From Kitasatospora azatica KCTC 9699 (GTDB taxonomy: Bacteria; Actinomycetota; Actinomycetes; Streptomycetales; Streptomycetaceae): a stretch of DNA of 64,000 bases. Made by a program: the position numbers and the translations under genes. Shown in pieces: positions 18,255-31,274 of this stretch (positions within the stretch are counted from its first letter, which is position 1; the number at the start of each line of letters is the position of its first letter). Location of the stretch: positions 124,001-188,000 of the forward strand of contig NZ_JQMO01000003.1 of NCBI RefSeq assembly GCF_000744785.1. The letters are read 5' to 3'. The notes beneath the pieces were generated by a model. It had not been told where the DNA came from. It saw only the letters and a program-made list of their open reading frames with translations, and ran no database searches.

Positions 18255-18692
18255 TCAGTCCGGCCGGACGATCACGACCGGGCAGGAGGCGTGCGCCGCG
18301 CAGTGCTGGCTCACCGAGCCCAGCAACGCCCGCGCGAAGGTGCCGTGGCCCCTGCTCCCGACCACCAGGATCTCGGCGCCGCGCGACGCTTCGATCAACA
18401 CGTCGGCGGGATTGCCGAGGATCAACTCCCGCCGCACTTCGACGGGTTGCCCATCTCCCAGCACCTGGTCGAGTTCCTGCTGGAACTTGCGGCGGCTGAC
18501 GTCCTCGTCGAGGGCCGTGTCCACCGGGGGCGCGGACCAGCCGTACATCATCGGGACCTCCCACGCCCCGACGGCGTCCACCCTCCCCCCGATCAACTGC
18601 GCGTAGCCGATCGCCCACCGCAAGGCCGCGTGCGACGACGGCGAACCGTCGACACCGACCACGACCCGGCGAGCCGACTCGTTCCCGGCCAT
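18255..18692 (-). CDS. Universal stress protein, single UspA domain
   Basis: The 145-residue protein begins RRVVVGVDGSPSSHAALRWA and contains the intact nucleotide loop VGSRGHGTFARALLGS with the final strand CPVVIVRPD. It is a complete single-domain ATP-binding-type UspA. The 18142-18254 gap on the other strand holds a short degenerate reading frame (AEIDDWADCIHRSLTAG) and no gene I can name. Confidence 0.93.
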   Translation of the reverse strand: MAGNESARRVVVGVDGSPSSHAALRWAIGYAQLIGGRVDAVGAWEVPMMYGWSAPPVDTALDEDVSRRKFQQELDQVLGDGQPVEVRRELILGNPADVLIEASRGAEILVVGSRGHGTFARALLGSVSQHCAAHASCPVVIVRPD

Positions 18693-18814
18693 ACCACTTC
18701 ACCTCGCCAGCCTTGCCGGAGCTTCCACTCTTTCCACGCTGCGCCCGTTCCGTCCGCCCCGCCAGCAGAAGCCGTCGGTCGGGCCCCGCACGCCTTCGCG
18801 GACCGCGCAGCGCG

Positions 18815-22402
<3,588 letters not shown>

Positions 22403-22568
22403 CTCCGGCTCCCTCCGCTGGTCCGCCCGACGCTGGTCCGCCCGGCCCGGTCGCCCGTACGCCTCCGAGCAGGCCTGGCCCTGTGGCCGAGTATCCGGCC
22501 GGGCGATCAGCCGTCGCAAACGCGACATACTGGGCATGTCGGTCTGCTCCGAAGGCGGTGACCGGGCT

Positions 22569-23753
22569 ATGACGGCGATGGCGGTGGGGGTCCTGCGCGA
22601 GACGGCACCCGGCGAACGGCGGGTGGCGCTCGTCCCCGAACTGGTCCGCGTGGTCGGCGCACTGGGCCTGACCGTCCTGGTGGAGCCCGGCGCCGGCACC
22701 CGGGCCTGGTTCCCCGACGAGGCCTACGCCGCGGCCGGAGCCGGTCTCGTCCCGCACGCCGAACTGCTGCGCCGCGCCGACGTGCTGCTCGGTGTGCAGG
22801 CCCCGAACCTCGGCCCCACCCACCGCTTCCGCCCCGGCCAGCTACTGATCGGGCTGCTGCGGCCCACCCTGATCCCCTTTCTGGTCCGCCAGTGGGCCGA
22901 CCAGCGCCTCACGGCGATCGGGCTCGACCTGGTGCCACAGGGGATGAGCGCCGTCGGCACCTCAGCTGCTCGGCCGGTGGACGCCCGAGCCTCCCAGGCC
23001 CGGGTCGCCGGCTACCGGGCGGTCCTGACCGGGGCCGAGCACCTGAGCCGCTGCCTGCAGCCCTGGGGCTCTGCCGACACGGCGTTCGAGCCCGTCCGGG
23101 TCCTCGTCATCGGCGCCGACCCGGCGGGCCTGCAGGCGATCGACACCGCACGCCGCCTCGGCGCGCTCGTGCACGCCCACGAGCTGCGGCGGCAGCAACG
23201 CGCGGAGGTCGTCGCGCTGGGCGCCGCTCTGCTCGACCTGCCGTACCTACCTCCCGTGGTCGGCGCCGGCGGGCTGGCCCGGGCGCTGGACACCGAGCAG
23301 GACGAGCTGCGTCGGGGGCTGGCCGAGGTGCTCCCGCGCTTCGACCTGGTCCTCACAGCCGTCGAGCCGGCCGACCGGCGGCCACCGATGCTGCTCACCA
23401 CCGAGGCGGTCCGGGCGATGCAACCGGGCTCGGTCGTGGTCGACCTTGCTGTCGGACCTCTGGGCGGCAACGTCGAGTGCGCCGAGGCGGACACCAGGAC
23501 GCTGGTCGGCGACGGAGTGACGGTGATGGGCGCGGGCAACCTCCCCGCGCAGGTTCCCACCACCGCCTCGATCGCCTACGCGCACAACGTCACCGCACTG
23601 CTCCACCACCTGACCCGTGGCGGCGGCCCGCTGACGATCGATCCGACCGACCCGCTGCAGGCCGCCGTGCTGGTGACCCACCGCGGCAGCGTCCTCCACC
23701 CGGCCACCTGGCAGCTGATCATCGACGCCACCGCCGCCGCCGGCACCCCCTGA
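22569..23753 (+). CDS. NAD(P) transhydrogenase alpha subunit / alanine dehydrogenase-like protein
   Basis: The 394-residue protein has the N-terminal AlaDH/PNT domain (VGVLRETAPGERRVALVPEL) and a Rossmann domain (VLVIGADPAGLQAIDTARRL), ending with ATNLP-like AGNLPAQVPTTASIAYAHNV. The nucleotide loop is GADPAG where PntA proteins usually have GAGVAG. The membrane PntA2 and PntB genes needed for a proton-pumping transhydrogenase are not adjacent, so it is either an orphan soluble subunit or a diverged dehydrogenase. ATG 22569 is in a GTGACCGGGCTATG context. A metal ATPase starts 15 bp downstream. Confidence 0.82.
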   Translation: MTAMAVGVLRETAPGERRVALVPELVRVVGALGLTVLVEPGAGTRAWFPDEAYAAAGAGLVPHAELLRRADVLLGVQAPNLGPTHRFRPGQLLIGLLRPTLIPFLVRQWADQRLTAIGLDLVPQGMSAVGTSAARPVDARASQARVAGYRAVLTGAEHLSRCLQPWGSADTAFEPVRVLVIGADPAGLQAIDTARRLGALVHAHELRRQQRAEVVALGAALLDLPYLPPVVGAGGLARALDTEQDELRRGLAEVLPRFDLVLTAVEPADRRPPMLLTTEAVRAMQPGSVVVDLAVGPLGGNVECAEADTRTLVGDGVTVMGAGNLPAQVPTTASIAYAHNVTALLHHLTRGGGPLTIDPTDPLQAAVLVTHRGSVLHPATWQLIIDATAAAGTP

Positions 23754-23767
23754 CCTGGGATTCGAGC

Positions 23768-26089
23768 ATGGCGAGCAGGAAGCACGGGCGGCATTCCCTC
23801 GTAGTCACCGGACACGGCGGCGAGGTCGCGCTGCTCGCGGTCACCACGGCGGCGCTGGTGGCCGGCGGGCTGGCCCGGCTCGCCGGGGCTCCGGCCGTGG
23901 CGGACGCCTGCTGGGCTCTCGGCACGGTGGCGGCCGTACCACCGGCCCTGGCCTGGGTGGTGGCCGCCCTGCGGCGCGGCCGCGCCGGAGTCGACCTGAT
24001 CGCGGTGCTGGCCCTGATCGGCACCCTGCTGGTGCACGAGTACCTGGCCGGTGCCCTGATCGCGCTGATGCTGGCCACCGGTCGGACGCTGGAGGCGGCT
24101 GCCCAGCGGCGCGCCTCCCACGAACTGCGCGCGTTGCTGGAGCACGCCCCCCGCTCGGCCCGCCGCCGCACGGGGCAGCAGGTGCGCACGGTGGCGCTGG
24201 CCGAGGTGGCGGTGGGTGACCTGCTGGTGGTCGGCCCGGGCGAGGTGGTCCCGGTCGACGGGCGCATCGAGGGTGCCTCCCCGGCCGTACTGGACGAGTC
24301 GGTCCTCACCGGCGAGTCGCAGCAGGTCGAACGGCCGCCCGGTGAACGGGTGCGCAGTGGCGCGGTCAACGCGGGAACGGCCTTCGAGCTGCGGGCGGAG
24401 GCGACGGAGCAGCAGAGCACCTACGCCGAGATCGTCCGGCTGGCCCGCGAGGCCGGCGCGCAGAGCGCCCCGGTGGTGCGGCTCGCCGACCGTTACGCGG
24501 CCTGGTTCCTGCCGTTGTCGCTCGCGGTGGCCGGTCTGGCCTGGTTGGTCAGTGGCTCGGCGGTGCGAGCGGTCGCGGTCCTGGTGGTGGCCACACCCTG
24601 CCCGCTGCTGCTGGCCGCCCCGGTGGCGATCGTCTCCGGACTCTCCCGGGCCGCCCGCCTCGGCGTGGTGGTGCGCGACGGCGGCGCGCTGGAGAACCTG
24701 GGCCGGGCCCGCACGGTGGTGCTGGACAAGACCGGCACGCTCACCGCCGGCCGCCCGCGCGTGATCGAGGTGGCGGCAGCGCCGGGCCGGCGGCCTGGCG
24801 AGGTGCTCCGGCTGGCGGCCTCGCTCGACCAGCTCTCCCCGCATGTCCTGGCCAGGGCGCTGGTGGACGAGGCCGCAGCGCGCGGTCTGCCGCTGAGCAT
24901 GCCCGAGGACGTGGCCGAGCAGCCCGGGCGGGGCGCCACCGGGAACGTCGACGGCCAGCAGCTCAGCGTGGGCCGGTTCGGGTCGGCGGAAGCGGGGCCC
25001 GCCTGGGCGCGAGCGGTCGACAACCGGGCCGTGCTGGACGGCGCAGCCCTCGTCTGGCTGACCGTGGACGGCGTCCTCGCCGGCGCCGTCCTGCTGCGCG
25101 ACCCGCCGCGCCGCGACGCCCCCCGAGCGATGCGGCGGCTGCGCGCGGCCGGCATCCAGCGGCTGCTGATGCTCACCGGCGACCGGGTCGAGCCCGCCCA
25201 GGAGGTGGCGGCTGTGCTGGGCCTGGACACGGTGCGGGCCCAGCAGACCCCGGCCGACAAGGTCGCCGCTGTGCGAGCCGAACGCGAGCGGGCGGTGACG
25301 GTGATGGTCGGCGACGGTGTCAACGACGCCCCCGCCCTGGCCGCCGCCGATGTCGGTGTGGCGATGGGCGCGCACGGCTCCAGCGCCTCCTCCGAGGCCG
25401 CCGACGTGGTGCTCACCACCGACCGGGTGGACCGCCTCGCCGACGCCCTGACGATCGCGATCCGCTCCCGGCGGATCGCGGTGCAGAGCGCGCTGGGCGG
25501 CATGGCGCTCTCGCTGATCGCGATGGCGGCCGCGGCCTTCGGGCTCCTGCCGCCGGCCCCCGGCGCCCTGCTCCAGGAGGCCATCGACGTCACTGTCATC
25601 CTCAACGCGCTGCGCGCACTGCGCCCGGACCGCACCGGGCCACCGGACCTCGAACCCGCCACCGAGGACCTCATCCACCGCTTCGCCGCCGAGCACGACG
25701 ACCTGCGCGACGTCCTGGACGCGGTCCGCGACACCGCTGATCTGCTGGCCGACGGCATCGGGCCGCAGGCTCTGGAGGCCGTCCGGGCGGTCCACCGGCT
25801 GCTGACCGAGCGGCTGCTGCCGCACGAGGACGCCGAGGAGCATGAGCTCTACCCCGCCCTCGCCGCCTCACTCGGCGGCCCCGAGGCGACCACCACGATG
25901 AGCAGGGCGCACACCGAGATCGCCCGGCTCGCCCACCGGCTGGCCACCCACCTCGCCCTCGCCGACGCGGCCGGCGAGCTGCGTCCGGAACAGCTCGACG
26001 ATCTGCGCGCCTGCCTCTACGGGCTGCACACCGTGCTTCGGCTGCATTTCGCCCAGGAGGAGGAGAGCTACTTCTCGCTGGCGCCCTGA
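23768..26089 (+). CDS. P1B-5-type metal ATPase with C-terminal hemerythrin domain
   Basis: The protein of about 773 residues has all P-type ATPase motifs: LTGES (about 180), DKTGT (about 320) and GDGVNDAP (about 516). The membrane metal motif is TPCP (about 276), which marks the P1B-5 subgroup rather than CPC or SPC pumps. After the last membrane segment (about residue 630 on) lies a hemerythrin-like domain with EHDDL, HEDAEEHELYPAL, HTEIARLAHRL and HFAQEEESYF, supplying the usual His/Glu ligands. P1B-5 ATPases with hemerythrin tails (for example Nia of Sinorhizobium) are linked to Ni and Fe transport. No N-terminal HMA domain is present. It is probably cotranscribed with the upstream PntA-like gene. 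Confidence 0.93.
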   Translation: MASRKHGRHSLVVTGHGGEVALLAVTTAALVAGGLARLAGAPAVADACWALGTVAAVPPALAWVVAALRRGRAGVDLIAVLALIGTLLVHEYLAGALIALMLATGRTLEAAAQRRASHELRALLEHAPRSARRRTGQQVRTVALAEVAVGDLLVVGPGEVVPVDGRIEGASPAVLDESVLTGESQQVERPPGERVRSGAVNAGTAFELRAEATEQQSTYAEIVRLAREAGAQSAPVVRLADRYAAWFLPLSLAVAGLAWLVSGSAVRAVAVLVVATPCPLLLAAPVAIVSGLSRAARLGVVVRDGGALENLGRARTVVLDKTGTLTAGRPRVIEVAAAPGRRPGEVLRLAASLDQLSPHVLARALVDEAAARGLPLSMPEDVAEQPGRGATGNVDGQQLSVGRFGSAEAGPAWARAVDNRAVLDGAALVWLTVDGVLAGAVLLRDPPRRDAPRAMRRLRAAGIQRLLMLTGDRVEPAQEVAAVLGLDTVRAQQTPADKVAAVRAERERAVTVMVGDGVNDAPALAAADVGVAMGAHGSSASSEAADVVLTTDRVDRLADALTIAIRSRRIAVQSALGGMALSLIAMAAAAFGLLPPAPGALLQEAIDVTVILNALRALRPDRTGPPDLEPATEDLIHRFAAEHDDLRDVLDAVRDTADLLADGIGPQALEAVRAVHRLLTERLLPHEDAEEHELYPALAASLGGPEATTTMSRAHTEIARLAHRLATHLALADAAGELRPEQLDDLRACLYGLHTVLRLHFAQEEESYFSLAP

Positions 26090-26103
26090 GCTCGGCCCGG
26101 CCC

Positions 26104-26763
26104 CTACGCGGTTGCCGTGAACAGGGCCGCGTGGCGCGCGATCGACACGGCGTGGCCTGCGCAGCGCTGGTAGTGGCAGGCCAGCAGGGTCGCGTCGGCG
26201 ATGTCGCCGGCCGCGACCGGTTCGGCCCCGGACAGCAGCAGTTCGTACAGCAACCGCTGACGCTGGCCGACCTCGTGAGAGGTCGTTAGAAGATCCGCAC
26301 CGGCTTCGGCGTCCTCGGACTCCAGCAGGTCGGCGGCCTTGGCGAGCATCGCCAGCGCGACCGCGCCCATCCCGTGCAGCGGAACGCGCAGCCGGTCCGG
26401 CCACGGCGCCGTCGACTGGCGCGACCAGGCAAGTCGCAGCAGCTGCTCGACGAGGTCTGCCAGACACTCCACCTCGCTGCCCACGTGGACGCCCACGACG
26501 ATGGCATGCCGATCCGACACCTTCGGTGACCCGCCGCGCAACACTCCGGCCGCATCCTCCTCGATCCGCTCGCGCAGCTCGGACAAGGCCTTCTCGGCAG
26601 CCATCGCAGCACCCTCCAAGGTGGCCATGGGGGTCTCCCCGGCGGGAGGCCGGGGAGCGGTCAGCCCGTCCGCGACCTCACTCAGCGCCGTGCTCGCGAG
26701 CCGGACCAGATCGGCCAGTTCGCCGGACAGCCGACCGTGCGCGTCCTGTTCGTTCCCAGACAT
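26104..26763 (-). CDS. PhoU-like domain protein
   Basis: The 219-residue helical protein has repeated three-helix character and a C-terminal segment ADATLLACHYQRCAGHAVSI, which resembles the PhoU signature (A-x2-YERIGDHAVNIA) with key positions altered. PhoU proteins regulate phosphate signalling, and more distant relatives occur in stress clusters with unknown roles. The start at 26763 precedes MSGNEQDAHGRLSGELADLV. It is convergent with the P1B-5 ATPase. Confidence 0.65.
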   Translation of the reverse strand: MSGNEQDAHGRLSGELADLVRLASTALSEVADGLTAPRPPAGETPMATLEGAAMAAEKALSELRERIEEDAAGVLRGGSPKVSDRHAIVVGVHVGSEVECLADLVEQLLRLAWSRQSTAPWPDRLRVPLHGMGAVALAMLAKAADLLESEDAEAGADLLTTSHEVGQRQRLLYELLLSGAEPVAAGDIADATLLACHYQRCAGHAVSIARHAALFTATA

Positions 26764-27198
26764 CCGTCGACTCCCTCTCGCTGCGGGCCGGCTCCGCCGC
26801 CTTCGTCGTACTCCTCCAGTCTCACCGCACCCGGGGGCGGGTGCCGAGCCGTCCGGCATGCGTCCGTGCTGCCGGTGGCGGGACTGAGCGGTCGTTCGGG
26901 CCGTCGCGAGCTGCCCCGGCTCGTGGTCGTGCCGGGTGGTGGCCAGGCGAACCGACGGGCGCGAGAAGGGCGATCTGGTACCAGTGGTGCCACCGCCGAC
27001 GGCGAGACGCTGGAGACGTGAGCGAGAACCGGCCCGAGTTCGGGCGCGTTCCGTCGTCGCGGCCCTCCGGCCGGCCGTTCGTGCTCGGCGGACCACCGCC
27101 CCGCCCGTAAGTCGATTCGGATCGGGGTTTTCGCCACGCGCCCGCACCCGGCGGCCGGACTCGCGTCGGTCGGCGGTCCGCCAGGAGGGATGATCGAC
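26764..27198. other. Intergenic region with a candidate stress dyad
   Basis: I see no convincing gene. The strand-specific reading frames are arginine-rich shadows. The region holds CGGTCGTTCGGGCC at 26889-26902, which fits GGNCC-GNNC-GGNCC with one mismatch and lies 126 bp upstream of the PhoU-like start. GACGCTGGAGACGTGAG at 27006-27022 resembles a stretch immediately upstream of the SRPBCC gene (5010-5026). Confidence 0.4.
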
Positions 27199-27831
27199 AT
27201 GTCATCGGCAACGGTCCAGGCCGTCCGGCTGGAGGCGGTGCTCGACGCCCCGCTGTCACGCTGGCTCTGGCTCGTGAAGTGGCTGCTCGCCATCCCCCAC
27301 TACGTCATCCTGGTGTTCCTGTGGTTGGCGTTCCTGGTGCTGACCGTGGTGGCGTTCTTCGCGATCCTGTTCACCGGCCGCTATCCACGGGCGATCTTCG
27401 ACTTCAACGTGGGCGTCCTGCGCTGGAACTGGCGCGTCGCCTACTACTCGTACAGCGCGCTGGGCACCGACCGGTACCCCCCGTTCACCCTGGCCGACGT
27501 GCCGGACTATCCGACCCGCCTGACGGTGGCCTACCCCGAACAGCTCTCGCGCGGCCTGGCGCTGGTGAAGTGGTGGCTCCTGGCCATCCCCCACTACCTC
27601 GTGGTCGGCTTCTTCCTGGGCGGCACATGGTCCTCGGGCAATCTGATCGGTGTGCTGGTGCTGATCGCCGTCATCGCCTTGGCGTTCACCGGCGAGTACC
27701 CCGGCGGGATCTTCGAGTTCGTCATGGGCCTCAACCGGTGGGTGGTCCGGGTGGCGGTGTACGCCGCCCTGATGTCGGACGAGTATCCGCCGTTCCGGCT
27801 GGACCTGGGCGGCGCTGAGCCACAGCGCTGA
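27199..27831 (+). CDS. DUF4389-family membrane protein
   Basis: The 210-residue protein contains two copies of the DUF4389 repeat. Each begins with an L-VKW-LLAIPHY segment (WLVKWLLAIPHYVIL; LVKWWLLAIPHYLVV), then further membrane helices and FTGRYPRAIFDFNVGVLRW or FTGEYPGGIFEFVMGLNRW. There are about four membrane helices in total. Function is unknown. ATG 27199 is preferred over 27190 because the AGGAGG site is directly abutting the earlier codon. Confidence 0.85.
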   Translation: MSSATVQAVRLEAVLDAPLSRWLWLVKWLLAIPHYVILVFLWLAFLVLTVVAFFAILFTGRYPRAIFDFNVGVLRWNWRVAYYSYSALGTDRYPPFTLADVPDYPTRLTVAYPEQLSRGLALVKWWLLAIPHYLVVGFFLGGTWSSGNLIGVLVLIAVIALAFTGEYPGGIFEFVMGLNRWVVRVAVYAALMSDEYPPFRLDLGGAEPQR

Positions 27832-27876
27832 AGGGCCTCGGCCGCCTCATCGGCGCGGAGGTCAGCTGCTTCGGGG

Positions 27877-29256
27877 TCACCACCCGTTCCCGGTCCACTC
27901 GACGGTGAGGTCGAGGAAGTGGGCCGAGCACGAGATGCAGGGGTCGTGGTTGCGGATCGCCCGTTCACACAGGGTGGTCAGCTCGGCATCGGTGGGGTCG
28001 CCGTCCGCCAGGCGTTGCTGCACGAGGCGGCGCAGGTCCTCCTCGATCGCGCCCTGGTTCTGCGCGGTCGGCGGGACCAGGCCGGCGTCGGTGATGGTCC
28101 CGTCGGCGTCGAGGGTGTAGCGGTGGTACAGCAGACCGCGCGGCGCCTCGGTGGCGCCGTGACCGGTCCCGGCTCGCGCGGGCACCTCCAGGTACGGACG
28201 GGGCGGGGGTTCGTAGGCCTCGATGATGCGCAGTGCCTCGTCGACCGCGTGGAGCACCTCGACCGCTCGAACGACGATGCTACGGAAGGGATTTCGGCAG
28301 ACGGTGCCCTGCCGGGGGTCGCCGAGCCCGGCGTCCTGGGCGGCCTGCAGGGCGATCGGGGAGAGCCAGCGGCCGCTGATGGCGTAGCGGGCGAGCGAGC
28401 CGGTCAGGTGGCGGCGGCCGTCCAGCAGGGAGTGCAGGGCGGTGGAGTGAGGCACCTGGCTCTCGACGACGTGGCCGCCGAACTCGCGCACCCCGAAAGT
28501 CCGGGTGGGCAGCGAGCGAGCGGATCCGGGGGGAAGGCCTGCGGTGCTCGGCGCAGGCATGACGGTCGGGGTGCCGGACTCGATGGCGTAGCTGCCGGGT
28601 TCGGCCAGGGCGAGCAGGTCGTTGTCGCAGCCGGCGTCGGGAAACTCGAACTCGGCCACCCAGCGCACCGTCTCCTGTGCGTCGTCGCGGGCCCGGCGCA
28701 GCCGCTCGGCCAGTGGGCGAAGTTCGGCCGTGGTGGGGACGCGGTGGAAGCCGCCGAGGCGGACGTTGATCGGGTGGATCGCCCGGCCGCCGAGCAGCTC
28801 CATGATCGCGTTGCCGGCCTGCTTGAGTCTGAGGCCGCGTTCGACGTCGGCGCGCCGGGTGCGGGCCAGGTCGATCGCGCTGTCGCAGCCGAGGAAGTCC
28901 GGCGCGTGCAGGAGGTGGATGTGCAGCGTCTGGCTCTCGATCCACTCTCCGCAGTACAACAGTCTCCGCAGGGCGCCCAGTTGCCCGTCCACCACGACGC
29001 CGCAGGCGTCCTCGACGGCCCGGCAGGCGCTCAGCTGGTAGGCGACCGGGCAGATCCCGCAGACCCGGGAGGTGATGTCGGGCGGCTCGGTGTGGGAACG
29101 TCCGCGCAGGAACGCCTCGAAGAAGCGCGGAGGTTCGTAGATCGCCAGCCGGGCCTCGGCGACCCGGTCGCCGTCCATCCGCAGGTACAGTGCGGTCTCG
29201 CCCTCGACGCGGGCGAGCGATCCGACGTGCAGCACCCTGGAACCGCGGTGGGTCAC
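27877..29256 (-). CDS. Group 3b [NiFe] hydrogenase large (catalytic) subunit
   Basis: The 459-residue protein has both nickel-binding motifs. L1 is [14 protein letters not shown] near residue 65, and L2 is [10 protein letters not shown] at about 437-446. L2 is followed by a 13-residue C-terminal extension ([13 protein letters not shown]) of the kind removed by a maturation endopeptidase. Length and motif sequence fit cytoplasmic group 3b (sulfhydrogenase-type, NADP-linked) enzymes. GTG 29256 overlaps the small-subunit stop by four bases (GTGA), showing translational coupling. It is the last gene of the five-gene operon. Confidence 0.93.
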   Translation of the reverse strand: MTHRGSRVLHVGSLARVEGETALYLRMDGDRVAEARLAIYEPPRFFEAFLRGRSHTEPPDITSRVCGICPVAYQLSACRAVEDACGVVVDGQLGALRRLLYCGEWIESQTLHIHLLHAPDFLGCDSAIDLARTRRADVERGLRLKQAGNAIMELLGGRAIHPINVRLGGFHRVPTTAELRPLAERLRRARDDAQETVRWVAEFEFPDAGCDNDLLALAEPGSYAIESGTPTVMPAPSTAGLPPGSARSLPTRTFGVREFGGHVVESQVPHSTALHSLLDGRRHLTGSLARYAISGRWLSPIALQAAQDAGLGDPRQGTVCRNPFRSIVVRAVEVLHAVDEALRIIEAYEPPPRPYLEVPARAGTGHGATEAPRGLLYHRYTLDADGTITDAGLVPPTAQNQGAIEEDLRRLVQQRLADGDPTDAELTTLCERAIRNHDPCISCSAHFLDLTVEWTGNGW

Positions 29257-30035
29257 TGGTCCAGCTCCTCGCGGGAGACCGCGTCGAACTCGGGGGCCGC
29301 GGTGTTGAAGGTGCGCAGCACCCGCACGATGTCCAGGGTGTCCATCCCGTCGCGGCGCAGCAGGGGGATGAAGGAGGGGAAGTTGGTCGAGTCGGACGGG
29401 CCGAAGCACCCGTAGCAGCCGCGCCCGTACGCGGGACAGAGCGCGCCGCACCCCGCGTGGGTGACCGGACCGAGGCAGGGCGTGCCGTGGGCCACCGTCA
29501 CGCAGACCGTGCCGCGCTGCTTGCACTCGAAGCAGACGCTGTGCGCGGGTACGTCCGGCTTGCGCCCCGCGAGGTGGGCGGTGATGACCTCCACGAGTTG
29601 GCCTCGGTCGATGGGGCAGCCGCGCAGTTCGAAGTCGACGGGGACGTGGGCGCTGATCGGCGTGGAGGTGGCGAGCGTCTCGATGTAGTCCGGTCTGGCG
29701 TAGACGACGGCTTGGAACTCGGCGACGTCCGCGTAGTTGCGCAGCGCCTGGACGCCGCCGGCGGTCGCGCAGGCGCCGATGGTCACCAGCCGCCGGGAGA
29801 CGGCACGGATGTGCTGGATCCGGTCGACGTCCTGTGGCGTGGTCACCGAGCCCTCGACCAGCGACAGGTCGTACGGGCCGGGACCGGTCGCGCTGGAGGC
29901 TTCCAGGAAGTGCGAGATCTCCACCTTGTCGGCGATGCCGAGGAGTTCGTCCTCGCAGTCGAGCAGGGTGAGCTGGCAGCCGTCGCAGGAGGCGAACTTC
30001 CACACGGCGAGCTTCGGGCGGCTGCTGGCGGTCAT
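29253..30035 (-). CDS. Group 3b [NiFe] hydrogenase small subunit
   Basis: The 260-residue subunit starts with the proximal-cluster motif [19 protein letters not shown]. Further cluster ligands are seen in [49 protein letters not shown] and [10 protein letters not shown], consistent with three [4Fe-4S] clusters. It has no Tat signal, so the enzyme is cytoplasmic. It is one base downstream of the FAD/NAD(P) subunit and overlaps the large subunit. Confidence 0.93.
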   Translation of the reverse strand: MTASSRPKLAVWKFASCDGCQLTLLDCEDELLGIADKVEISHFLEASSATGPGPYDLSLVEGSVTTPQDVDRIQHIRAVSRRLVTIGACATAGGVQALRNYADVAEFQAVVYARPDYIETLATSTPISAHVPVDFELRGCPIDRGQLVEVITAHLAGRKPDVPAHSVCFECKQRGTVCVTVAHGTPCLGPVTHAGCGALCPAYGRGCYGCFGPSDSTNFPSFIPLLRRDGMDTLDIVRVLRTFNTAAPEFDAVSREELDQ

Positions 30036-30036
30036 G

Positions 30037-30831
30037 TCACAACTCCCGGACCATGAGCAGGGGCTGGGCGAGTCTCCAGGTGACGACCGGCCCGTCGCGA
30101 CAGAGCAGCAGCGGGCCGAGCTGGCAGTGCCCGCAGTGGCCGGTCGCGCAGTGCATGTTCCGCTCCAGCGAGACCCGGATCCGGTCCGGTTCGAGGCCTC
30201 GGTGCACCAGCTCGCCGGCGGTGGCCCGGATCATCGGCTCGGGGCCGCAGATGAACGCGGCCGCCGACGACGGATCGAAGGCGGCCCGGTCCAGCAGGGT
30301 CGTCACGACGCCGACCTCACCCTGCCACCGCTCGTCGGGCCGGTCCACGGTGGTCAGCGATCCCTGCCAGCTACGGACTTCCTCGGTGTAGAGCAGCTCG
30401 CGGGGCTCGCGGGCGCCGATCAGGACGCTCAACCGCCCGTACCGCCCGGGTGTGGCGAGCACCTCGCGCACGAGCGGGCGCAGCGGCGCCAGACCGATGC
30501 CGCCGGCCACCACCAGCAGATCGAGCCCGGAGGCGGCGGACAGCTCCCAGCCGGTGCCGAACGGGCCGCGCACCCCGACGATCCCACCGGGCCGCAGTGC
30601 GTGCAGCGCGCCGGAGATCGCGCCGACCGCGCGGACGGTGTGGGTCAGCCGGTGTCCGTCGATCGCGCTGACCGACAGCGGGATGTCGCCGACGCCGAAG
30701 GCGTACACCATCGCGAACTGCCCTGGCGTGAACGGTTGCAGGGCCGCCTCGACCGGTTCGAGGACGATCGTGGCGGTGTCGGGCGTCGCGGCCTCGCACT
30801 CCACCACCCGGTACGGTACGGGAACGGTCAT
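30037..30831 (-). CDS. Hydrogenase FAD/NAD(P)-binding subunit (HydG-like)
   Basis: The 264-residue ferredoxin-NADP reductase-fold protein has an FAD domain ([20 protein letters not shown]), an NAD(P) domain ([31 protein letters not shown]) and a C-terminal [2Fe-2S] site ([19 protein letters not shown]) as in PyrK/HydG proteins. It links the hydrogenase to NAD(P)H. ATG 30831 overlaps the stop of the upstream gene by four bases (ATGA). Confidence 0.92.
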   Translation of the reverse strand: MTVPVPYRVVECEAATPDTATIVLEPVEAALQPFTPGQFAMVYAFGVGDIPLSVSAIDGHRLTHTVRAVGAISGALHALRPGGIVGVRGPFGTGWELSAASGLDLLVVAGGIGLAPLRPLVREVLATPGRYGRLSVLIGAREPRELLYTEEVRSWQGSLTTVDRPDERWQGEVGVVTTLLDRAAFDPSSAAAFICGPEPMIRATAGELVHRGLEPDRIRVSLERNMHCATGHCGHCQLGPLLLCRDGPVVTWRLAQPLLMVREL

Positions 30832-31274
30832 CGGGGAGGCCCGTACAGGTCGAGCAGGCGCGTGCGAGTGGACTTCAGCCGCCGGGCGATCACCTGTGCG
30901 ACGCAGTTGGTCACCGCCAGGCCGAAGGCGGGATCCTCCTCGCACGCGGCGCGCACCCGCCCCGCGTCGAACTCGGACGCCACTACGGCCGCGCGGGTCT
31001 GTGCGCCGAGGTGCCAGCGGTATGGCTCGAACAGCCAGGACCAGCCCAGCAGATCTCCCTCGCCGAGCGTCTCCACGACGGCTGCGCGCCGCCCCGGAAC
31101 GTGCACGTCGAGGGCGACGACCCCGGAGCGGATGATCCAGAACCGGTCGGCGACGCCGTCCTCCTCGAAGACGCGGGTGCCTGCGGGGAAGGAGACGTCA
31201 CGGGCGAATCCGGCCAGCCGGTCGCGGTGGGCGGGCGGGAGCGCGCCGAGGAAGCCGTGTCGCACGACGGTCAT
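30828..31274 (-). CDS. Cyclic nucleotide-binding-domain protein in hydrogenase operon
   Basis: The 148-residue protein is a stand-alone cNMP-binding (CRP-like effector) domain: FARDVSFPAGTRVFEEDGVA, then WIIRSGVVALDV and LGEGDLLGWSWLF. There is no C-terminal DNA-binding helix-turn-helix. The phosphate-binding cassette is not the classical RxA(S/T) type (WSWLFEPYRWHLGAQTRA), so ligand binding is uncertain. Such genes recur in actinobacterial group 3b operons and may regulate the enzyme directly. It has four-base ATGA overlaps with both neighbours. Confidence 0.88.
   Translation of the reverse strand: MTVVRHGFLGALPPAHRDRLAGFARDVSFPAGTRVFEEDGVADRFWIIRSGVVALDVHVPGRRAAVVETLGEGDLLGWSWLFEPYRWHLGAQTRAAVVASEFDAGRVRAACEEDPAFGLAVTNCVAQVIARRLKSTRTRLLDLYGPPR

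Noticed and set aside
22403-22699. Longer start (ATG 22699) for the 5-oxoprolinase
   Set aside because: The extra 99 residues are low-complexity, run into the divergent gene, and lack a conserved match; GTG 22402 has a good ribosome site.
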